A stretch of DNA of 7,507 nucleotides from NCBI GenBank assembly GCA_017424665.1, contig JAFOYK010000120.1, positions 1 through 7,507 of the forward strand, read 5' to 3'. The stretch is from Oscillospiraceae bacterium (lineage in GTDB: Bacteria > Bacillota > Clostridia > Oscillospirales > Ruminococcaceae). A program made the translations under genes and the position numbers. Below are positions 1 through 4,221 of the stretch, piece after piece (position 1 is the first letter of the stretch; each line of letters opens with the position of its first letter). Below the pieces are notes generated by a model, which worked only from the letters and a program-made list of their open reading frames with translations, was not told where the DNA came from and did no database searches.

Positions 1-4
1 ACGA

Positions 5-34
5 AACCGACTTGCGAAAGCAGGTCGGTTTTTT
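5..34 (+). terminator. Rho-independent terminator of an upstream gene
   Basis: An 11-bp stem (arms 5-15 and 20-30, one G-T pair) is closed by a GAAA tetraloop and runs into a T-rich tract ending at 34. It should end transcription of a gene lying left of the window. The next gene begins only about 30 bases later. Confidence 0.85.
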
Positions 35-66
35 CTTTATATAATTATTTGACCGGAGGGGAAAAT

Positions 67-783
67 ATGATTATAAAAGCTGTTTGCGAATATAACGAAG
101 GCGGCTGCCTTGTTTATGCGGAAAATTTCCCGGGTGCTTTCGTTCGCGGAAGAAATTATGAAAACGCAATAGCAAAATTTCCGAAGGAAATTGAAAGCTG
201 GCTCGATTGGGTAAACGGCGGATTTGAAGCAGAAGAGCCTTTTGAAGTTGAACTTGTTCAGGAAAAGAAGAACGATGATCTTCGAATCTGCGACGCGGAT
301 TCTGACGTTATTTTCGATTCCGAAAGGGAACCTCTTACTAAAGAAGAATATCAGAAACTTAAAATTCTTGCGCTCCGCTCCGCAATGGATTTTGAAAGGC
401 TTTATGATTCCGTTCCGGACAAAAAAATGAACATCGTTCCGCCGAGGGAAACTTTTTACGGAAAAATCCCTTCCACCGCTGAAGAAATGTATAACCACAC
501 AATGAATGTGAATTCATATTATTTCGGAGAAATCGGAGTTGAAGTTGAAAATGGCCCGGATATTCTTTCCTGCCGCCAGAAAGGTTTTGACGAGCTTGAA
601 AAACAGGAAAACTTTCTTGAAAACAAAGTTTTCGACGGAAGCTACGGCGAAGAATGGTCTTTAAGAAAAGTTTTGCGCCGCTTTATCTGGCACGACAGAA
701 TCCACGCAAGGGCAATGTACCGAAGAGCTTACGAAGCTTTCTGGGATTCCGACATCGACAATGTTTTCCGTTTTAAAAAATAA
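67..783 (+). CDS. DinB-family protein with HicB-like N-terminal domain
   Basis: 238 residues. Residues 4-49 resemble the HicB-type fold: a beta strand, a GG turn, a FPG motif in the place of the usual LPGC, then an amphipathic helix ending in SWLDW. Residues 120-238 look like the DinB/YfiT four-helix bundle with its metal-binding triad intact: H144 in a YNHT motif, and H209 and H213 in WHDRIH. DinB-fold enzymes are divalent-metal-dependent, and several members use bacillithiol or mycothiol in S-transfer reactions; the substrate here cannot be read. ATG at 67 is chosen because GGAGGG at 55-60 lies 6 bases upstream; an in-frame TTG at 49 precedes that site and is not credible. The gene stands alone between two terminators and no convincing promoter fits in the gap. 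DinB assignment is firm; HicB resemblance is by pattern only. No HicA toxin gene is adjacent, so an antitoxin role is unlikely. Confidence 0.8.
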   Translation: MIIKAVCEYNEGGCLVYAENFPGAFVRGRNYENAIAKFPKEIESWLDWVNGGFEAEEPFEVELVQEKKNDDLRICDADSDVIFDSEREPLTKEEYQKLKILALRSAMDFERLYDSVPDKKMNIVPPRETFYGKIPSTAEEMYNHTMNVNSYYFGEIGVEVENGPDILSCRQKGFDELEKQENFLENKVFDGSYGEEWSLRKVLRRFIWHDRIHARAMYRRAYEAFWDSDIDNVFRFKK

Positions 784-786
784 ATC

Positions 787-820
787 AAAACTCCCTGCTT
801 TAAAAAGCAGGGAGTTTTTT
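787..820. terminator. Bidirectional terminator between convergent genes
   Basis: A long, nearly perfect stem (arms about 787-801 and 804-818, core CTCCCTGCTT/AAGCAGGGAG) is flanked by A runs on the left and T runs on the right, so it can act on both strands. It lies directly after the plus-strand DinB gene. The stop codon of the minus-strand operon (821-819) touches its edge. Confidence 0.9.
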
Positions 821-1112
821 AAAGAAGAAGATATAAAAGAGCAAGCAAAAGCTTTGGGTCGGCTTTTTCGTTCCAAAGTATCCATAGAAGCGCGAGAATT
901 ATGATTTTGTCGTTATCGCCGGTTCCAAAAATCGTGGAAAGAGGATTCTGAGGCTGAGGGGGATTTGGGTTTTTGTTAAAAACCGGCGGCGGAGAAAAAT
1001 CTTTTTCCCCAAGAAGCCTTGCTCTTGACTGCATTTCGCGAACCCGGTTTTCCGCATCTCTTTGCATTTCAAAAAGCGCCTCCTCGGAATAATCGTTGTG
1101 GTACCATTTCAG
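819..1112 (-). CDS. Small hypothetical protein with hydrophobic C-terminus, CTG start proposed
   Basis: 97 residues from the proposed CTG at 1112-1110, or 82 from the first ATG at 1067-1065. The N-terminal third is a charged helix rich in E, R and M/Q (two REMQ/EMQR-like turns). A Pro/Asn-rich linker follows at about 42-57. The end has two hydrophobic stretches, about 70-80 and 88-97, joined by a short NEKADPK loop, which could be a hairpin inserted in or lying on the membrane. I favour CTG because GGAGG lies 9 bases upstream, CTG overlaps the previous gene's TGA as CTGA, and the 15 extra codons read as natural acidic helix continuous with the rest. The ATG at 1067 has a possible GGAGG 11 bases upstream, so it remains possible. 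Third gene of a three-gene operon. I do not recognise a named family and assign no function. Confidence 0.7.
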   Translation of the reverse strand: MKWYHNDYSEEALFEMQRDAENRVREMQSRARLLGEKDFSPPPVFNKNPNPPQPQNPLSTIFGTGDNDKIIILALLWILWNEKADPKLLLALLYLLL

Positions 1113-1501
1113 TTATGACCACCTCCGAAAATTCCGCATTCTTCAAGAGCGGGAAGAACGCTCATGAGCCGAAGAATGTTTATTGCTCCGTCAACTTTCT
1201 GGGGATTTTTAAGATGGGGGCGCAGCGCCCGAAGAAGATTGACGTTGCTGTCCTCACAGTTCATTTTTGAAAAAATCCCCTGAAGTTTCATGAGCATGTT
1301 TATATCAATATTCGGAAGGTTTGGTTCCGCCGAAGGTTGGCTTTGATTAAAGAGTGAGGAAAAATCGAAAGAAGGCGCCGAAAAATTTTGATTTTTCGAA
1401 GGTTCTGAATTTTGCTGAAGGGAAGCGAGCATGTTCTGAATGTTTCGCTGCGCTTCCGGGTTTTGCAAAATTGCCGAAAGCTGTTCGGAAAGATCGGGCA
1501 T
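1109..1501 (-). CDS. Hypothetical protein, middle gene of the minus-strand operon
   Basis: 130 residues. A helical N-terminus (1-30: SEQLSAILQNPEAQ, then IQNMLASL) is followed by a low-complexity Ser/Pro/Asn/Gln linker (31-65) and a helical C-terminal module (66-120) with LLRALRPHL and INILRLMSVLPAL. No signal peptide or membrane helix is visible. The layout of helix, disordered linker and LLRAL..L module resembles small proteins of unknown function I recall from clostridial genomes, but I cannot name a family. The start is ATG 1501-1499, one base after the previous stop; GGAGG is 8 bases upstream, inside the last codons of the preceding gene. Its own C-terminal GGG codons hold the ribosome binding site of the next gene. 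Coding status is well supported by composition and context; function is unknown. Confidence 0.8.
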   Translation of the reverse strand: MPDLSEQLSAILQNPEAQRNIQNMLASLQQNSEPSKNQNFSAPSFDFSSLFNQSQPSAEPNLPNIDINMLMKLQGIFSKMNCEDSNVNLLRALRPHLKNPQKVDGAINILRLMSVLPALEECGIFGGGHN

Positions 1502-1502
1502 A

Positions 1503-1739
1503 TCAGCCGCCTCCGATCAGTTTTTTGATGATTGCCTGATTTTTTGGGTCGGAAAGAAAACGTTCAAGTTCCTTTGGGCTGTTTGCGTAATGCTGGATTT
1601 TCGGAGCGGCAATGTTTCCGAAAACGCCAAGGTCGCTTGTTTTTGCGGCGTTTTCAAGTTTTTCCCTGCTGATGCCGAGTTTTTTGCTTGCGGCATCAAG
1701 AAGAGCGTTTTGTTGTTCCGGGGTAAGGTTAAAATCCAT
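1503..1739 (-). CDS. Small hypothetical protein, first gene of the minus-strand operon
   Basis: 78 residues, soluble and mostly helical. Residues 6-32 (TPEQQNALLDAASKKLG, then ISREKLENA) look like two short helices, and residues 54-74 (SPKELERFLSDPKNQ, then IIKKL) like two more. The protein ends in GGG. The repeated layout of short helices with NP/DP turns resembles small clostridial proteins annotated only as hypothetical. ATG at 1739-1737 is preceded by a weak purine-rich site (GGCGG, 8 bases upstream), weaker than those of the two downstream genes. It heads the operon; the next gene begins one base after its TGA. It diverges from the phosphoesterase gene at 1864 across a 124-base region containing palindromes. 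Function is unknown. Confidence 0.8.
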   Translation of the reverse strand: MDFNLTPEQQNALLDAASKKLGISREKLENAAKTSDLGVFGNIAAPKIQHYANSPKELERFLSDPKNQAIIKKLIGGG

Positions 1740-1755
1740 AGGAAATTCCGCCTTT

Positions 1756-1769
1756 CATAAAATTTTATG
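1756..1769. repeat. Perfect 14-bp palindrome in the divergent intergenic region
   Basis: CATAAAATTTTATG is a perfect palindrome centred at 1762/1763, about 17 bases upstream of the minus-strand operon's first ATG. Its position would allow it to be an operator for that operon. No regulator gene is adjacent, and A+T richness makes chance palindromes easier. Confidence 0.45.
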
Positions 1770-1779
1770 GATATCCGCC

Positions 1780-1808
1780 TTGTGTAAAAACAAAAAGCGG
1801 AATATAAT
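1780..1808 (+). promoter_or_regulatory. Candidate sigma-A promoter of the phosphoesterase gene
   Basis: The -10 element is a perfect TATAAT (1803-1808), placed 17 bases after TTGTGT (1780-1785), a weak -35 box that keeps the TTG. Transcription would start near 1815, giving a leader of about 49 bases that contains the AGAAGGAGG ribosome binding site. An inverted repeat (GCGGAATAT 1797-1805 with ATATTCCGC 1834-1842) overlaps the -10 and the early transcript. Confidence 0.5.
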
Positions 1809-1863
1809 AAAAAATATGAAAATGCTTTTTACGATATTCCGCCAGAAGGAGGTTTTTGCGTAA

Positions 1864-2340
1864 ATGAGAGCGGTCGTTTTTTCAGACAGCCACGGAAATT
1901 ATGACGTTCTTGAACAAATCATGGAACGCCACAAGGATGACGCTGATATTTTTATACATCTCGGCGACGGCGAAAGAGAACTTGAACTTATTCAATATGT
2001 TTATAACGATAAAAAGATTTATTTCGTTTCGGGAAATTGCGATTGGGGAACGGATAAACCGGATTATGATATTATAAAATTCGGCGGAAAGACGATTTTC
2101 TTTACCCATGGCGCACGTTTCGGCGTTAAAGGGGATCTTAATATAGCCAAGCTTTTCGCCAGAAAAAACGAAGCGGATATTCTTCTTTTCGGTCACACCC
2201 ACGTTGCGGTGACGGATTATGACGACGGACTTTATATCATGAATCCGGGAAGCTGCGGAAGACCGAGAGAAGGCCTTCCAAGTTACGGAATAATCGATAT
2301 TACCGAAGCGGGAATAGCGATGCATACAGTTGAATTATAA
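1864..2340 (+). CDS. yfcE: YfcE/MJ0936-family metallophosphoesterase
   Basis: 158 residues, the normal size for this family of small cytoplasmic calcineurin-like phosphodiesterases. All metal-binding motifs are present in order: D8 and H10 in SDSHGN, D35 in LGDG, N58 in GNCD, H82 in THG, and H111 and H113 in GHTH. Characterised members bind two divalent metals and hydrolyse phosphodiesters such as bis-pNPP in vitro; physiological substrates are generally unknown. ATG 1864 is fixed by an in-frame TAA immediately before it and by AGAAGGAGG at 1844-1852, 11 bases upstream. It appears monocistronic, with its own promoter and terminator. In many Firmicutes this gene follows the rdgB-type nucleotide pyrophosphatase; here it instead sits divergent to a hypothetical operon. 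The symbol refers to the family; orthology to E. coli yfcE was not tested. Confidence 0.92.
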   Translation: MRAVVFSDSHGNYDVLEQIMERHKDDADIFIHLGDGERELELIQYVYNDKKIYFVSGNCDWGTDKPDYDIIKFGGKTIFFTHGARFGVKGDLNIAKLFARKNEADILLFGHTHVAVTDYDDGLYIMNPGSCGRPREGLPSYGIIDITEAGIAMHTVEL

Positions 2341-2342
2341 GA

Positions 2343-2371
2343 AAACGGGCGGAAACTCCGCCCGTTTTTTT
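2343..2371 (+). terminator. Terminator of the phosphoesterase gene
   Basis: An 11-bp stem (arms 2343-2353 and 2357-2367, G+C core CGGGCGGA/TCCGCCCG) with a 3-base loop and a run of T follows the stop codon at 2340 directly. A classic intrinsic terminator. Confidence 0.92.
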
Positions 2372-2433
2372 GTTCTAAACAAAAACCTCTTTGCATAAGT
2401 TTTGAAAAGAAAACAAAAAGGAGAGGAATTTTT

Positions 2434-3660
2434 ATGGAACTTGATACTGATTTTTGCAAAGTTTTTTGCTGTGAAATTCCGGAAGTTAAAAAAGCGGTGA
2501 TTCCGGTGGAATGTTCGATGATTTTGCCGGACTATTTTCCGGATGTTATGAAAATTTTGCGATATACCGCAAAAACCGTGAAATTTCCGGTTCTTAACGA
2601 AAACGGAACCGAGACCGTTTCGGGAAATATCAGCATAGAGGTGAGCTATGTTTCGGAAGAAGGGGAACTTTGTTCCTGCAGCCAGCTTCAGCCTTTCAGC
2701 CAAAGTTTCGATTGCGGAGAAAACGTTGCCGCTGCTGAAGCGGAAGTTGCGGTTTCCGAAATCGGGTGCCGCGCAGTTAACAAAAGGAGAATCGACCTTA
2801 ACGGGAACATAGAAATTTCGCTTCATGCGGTTTGCGGCGAAGAAAAAAAGGCGCTTTCTTTAGCGAAAGGAGCGGGAACAGTTTGCAAAACCGAAAGCGA
2901 AGAAGCTATCGTTTTTGCCGGAGAGTTTTACAAAAATTTCAGCATTGAGGAAAAAGGGGAACTTGGTTACGGAAAACCTCCTTTTGGAAAAATCCTTCGC
3001 TCGGCGGCTTTTGGCGAAGTTACCGAATGTCACGTTATACAGGATAAAATCGTGACGAAGGGCGAAGTAAGGGTTGAAATGCTTTGGGCGGGTGAAAATT
3101 CCGGAGAAAACGGAATTTTTCTTTCAAAATTTTCTTTCCCGGTAAGCAGAATGGTTGAAGCTAAAGGAATTTTGCTGACGGATATCTGTGACGCAAAATA
3201 TGAGGCGGATTTTCCGGAAATCACCCCGCTTGAGGATGGGCAAAGCGTAATCGTGAAACTTAAAATCGGAATATCCGCAAGGGTTTACAGAAAAGAGCGG
3301 GCCGATTTTATTTCGGATATGTTTTCAACGGATTATGAACTTAAAACGGAAAGAGAAAAAATGAGCTTTATCGGAAAGGCTTTTCCGATATCGAAAACTG
3401 AACAGTATTCGGAAAAAATCGACCTTCCGGAAACGGCAGAAACGGTTATGGATATCTGGACGGAAAACGGAGCCTTAAAGTTTTCGCCGGACGGAAAAGC
3501 TTTTTTGAAACAAAGGTCTGCCTTTTTGCGAAAGATTCCGACGGAACACCGGTTTATTTTGAAAAGGTTTTTGAAAGAAAGGCCGATGTTTTGCAAACGG
3601 AAGAAAACATTGTTTTCCAAAGCCTTTCTGTTTTGCCTAAAAACACGGATTTTGTTTTGA
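2434..3660 (+). CDS. SPOCS (DUF3794) domain protein, SipL-like, N-terminal part as read
   Basis: 408 residues as written, of which only about 1-357 look genuine. The genuine part has SPOCS/DUF3794-type segments at about 30-95 (PDYFPDVMKI, then SIEVSYVSEEGEL), about 185-245 (GKILRSAAFGEV, then KGEVRVEML) and the start of a third at about 340-357. Proteins of this layout end in a LysM domain; the best known is SipL of Clostridioides difficile, which binds SpoIVA during coat assembly on the forespore. After nucleotide 3501-3507 this frame turns into an atypical Lys/Arg/Phe-rich sequence to the stop at 3660, while the natural continuation is in the -1 frame (see the next entry). Corrected length would be about 499 residues, normal for the family. 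ATG 2434 follows AAGGAG at 2418-2423. Family placement is confident; exact orthology to SipL is inference, since clostridia carry several SPOCS/LysM proteins. Confidence 0.85.
   Translation: MELDTDFCKVFCCEIPEVKKAVIPVECSMILPDYFPDVMKILRYTAKTVKFPVLNENGTETVSGNISIEVSYVSEEGELCSCSQLQPFSQSFDCGENVAAAEAEVAVSEIGCRAVNKRRIDLNGNIEISLHAVCGEEKKALSLAKGAGTVCKTESEEAIVFAGEFYKNFSIEEKGELGYGKPPFGKILRSAAFGEVTECHVIQDKIVTKGEVRVEMLWAGENSGENGIFLSKFSFPVSRMVEAKGILLTDICDAKYEADFPEITPLEDGQSVIVKLKIGISARVYRKERADFISDMFSTDYELKTEREKMSFIGKAFPISKTEQYSEKIDLPETAETVMDIWTENGALKFSPDGKAFLKQRSAFLRKIPTEHRFILKRFLKERPMFCKRKKTLFSKAFLFCLKTRILF
3501..3507 (+). other. Frame change at a T_TTT_TTG slippery heptamer
   Basis: In the frame of the ATG at 2434 the codons are GCT TTT TTG AAA. 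A -1 slip on T_TTT_TTG (3501-3507) continues as GAA ACA AAG, joining the N-terminal part to the LysM frame with no extra or missing residues. One extra T in the six-T run would do the same. A short stem (AAAGG 3512-3516 with CCTTT 3521-3525) follows 4 bases later, weaker than typical stimulators of programmed frameshifting. Confidence 0.8.
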
Positions 3661-3932
3661 TCGGGGATAAAAAAGCGGAAATTTCGTCGGAAATTCTTAT
3701 TGACGGAACGGCGTTTTCTTCTTTGAGCACCGAAGCAGTAAAAAACTGTTCCTTGAGCACGGAAAATAAAATTGAGCACGGAGATTTTTCGGTTCTTCTG
3801 TGCTATGCCGAAAAAGGAGAAAAGGTATGGGATATTGCTAAAAGGCACCGTTCTTCGGTTGAAAGAATTATGACCGAAAACGATCTTTCGGAAGAAACGA
3901 TAAGCGAAAGAAGAATGCTTGTTATAACTTAA
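3507..3932 (+). pseudogene. C-terminal part of the SPOCS/LysM gene, in the -1 frame
   Basis: This is the downstream piece of the gene starting at 2434, and it has no start of its own with a convincing ribosome binding site (the first in-frame ATG is at 3591). From 3507 it reads ETKVCLFAKDSDGTPVYFEK, completing the third SPOCS-type segment. It ends with a LysM domain at about 3786-3929: YAEKGEKVWDIAKRH, then SSVERIMTENDL and a MLVIT end, matching the LysM pattern of YxVxxGDTLWxIAK. LysM domains bind glycan chains; in SipL the domain is needed for contact with SpoIVA. The stretch keeps a natural amino-acid composition to its last codon and runs directly into a terminator, so the split is either recent, recoded, or an error in the sequence. 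If unrepaired, the main product lacks its LysM domain. Confidence 0.75.
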
Positions 3933-3966
3933 AAAAAGCCGGGCGGTAAAACCGCCCGGCTTTTTT
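3932..3966 (+). terminator. Terminator of the SPOCS/LysM gene
   Basis: A perfect 16-bp stem (arms 3932-3947 and 3951-3966, core GCCGGGCGGT/ACCGCCCGGC) with an AAA loop and six T begins at the stop codon of the LysM frame, not that of the upstream frame. This supports 3932 as the gene's natural end. Confidence 0.93.
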
Positions 3967-3982
3967 GATGACTTTGTGAAAG

Positions 3983-4014
3983 CAGTAAATTCCGTTTATG
4001 GAATGGTTTTACTG
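3983..4014. repeat. Interrupted inverted repeat in the intergenic region
   Basis: CAGTAAA (3983-3989) pairs with TTTACTG (4008-4014) and TTCC (3990-3993) with GGAA (4000-4003), leaving a one-sided TGGT bulge. As RNA this would be an 11-bp bulged hairpin. It lacks a T run, so it is not a terminator. Function is unknown. Confidence 0.4.
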
Positions 4015-4040
4015 TGTTTCCAGATGCTCCGAAAAAGAGT

Positions 4041-4069
4041 TTTAATCCGTCACAAAAATTTGATATAAA
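4041..4069 (+). promoter_or_regulatory. Weak candidate promoter for the surface-protein gene
   Basis: TTTAAT (4041-4046) and TATAAA (4064-4069) are separated by 17 bases. The -10 is good and the -35 poor. The 255-base region before the surface gene has no near-consensus sigma-A promoter; another possible -10 (TAAAAT, 4136-4141) has no decent -35 box. This is only the better of weak options. Confidence 0.25.
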
Positions 4070-4100
4070 AAGTTTTTTCAATAGTCGAAAATGACGGATT
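4044..4100. repeat. Perfect 9-bp inverted repeat flanking the candidate promoter
   Basis: AATCCGTCA (4044-4052) and TGACGGATT (4092-4100) are exact inverted copies separated by 39 bases of A+T-rich sequence. They could be paired operator half-sites or the base of a large stem. Part of the motif recurs as ATCGTCAC at 4140-4147. Confidence 0.4.
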
Positions 4101-4151
4101 TTGAAATTTTGCTGGGGTTTTGGGTGGAAAAACGGTAAAATCGTCACTGCG

Positions 4152-4185
4152 GCAAAAAGTTTCTTCGGAGAGAGAAACCTTTTGC
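4152..4185 (+). promoter_or_regulatory. Strong hairpin in the 5' leader of the surface-protein gene
   Basis: Arms 4152-4164 and 4173-4185 pair over 12 bp with one A-C mismatch, leaving an 8-base loop. No T run follows, so it is not an intrinsic terminator. It ends about 22 bases before GGAGG (4208-4212), leaving the ribosome binding site free. Leader hairpins of this sort commonly stabilise mRNAs of abundant surface proteins; a regulatory switch is also possible. Confidence 0.5.
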
Positions 4186-4221
4186 GAATAAAGCTAAATT
4201 AAATTACGGAGGAAGTTTAAC

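Noticed and set aside
40..45. TATAAT just before the DinB-type gene
   Set aside because: The matching -35 position falls inside the terminator hairpin with no similarity to TTGACA, and the start point would overlap the ribosome binding site.
67..250. HicAB toxin-antitoxin system
   Set aside because: Only a HicB-like domain is present, fused to a DinB domain. No small HicA-like gene lies on either side.
1019..1760. Plus-strand frames of 61-106 residues across the minus-strand operon
   Set aside because: Compositions are Phe/Cys/Arg-rich, starts lack ribosome binding sites, and all three minus-strand genes have coupled starts and good binding sites.
1882..2325. A 147-residue minus-strand frame opposite the phosphoesterase gene
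   Set aside because: It lies wholly within a gene with all catalytic motifs, has no ribosome binding site and has an atypical composition.
3333..3848. A 171-residue minus-strand frame over the SPOCS/LysM frame-change site
   Set aside because: Phe/Arg/Lys-rich shadow of the sense strand with no motif. The sense frames account for the region.
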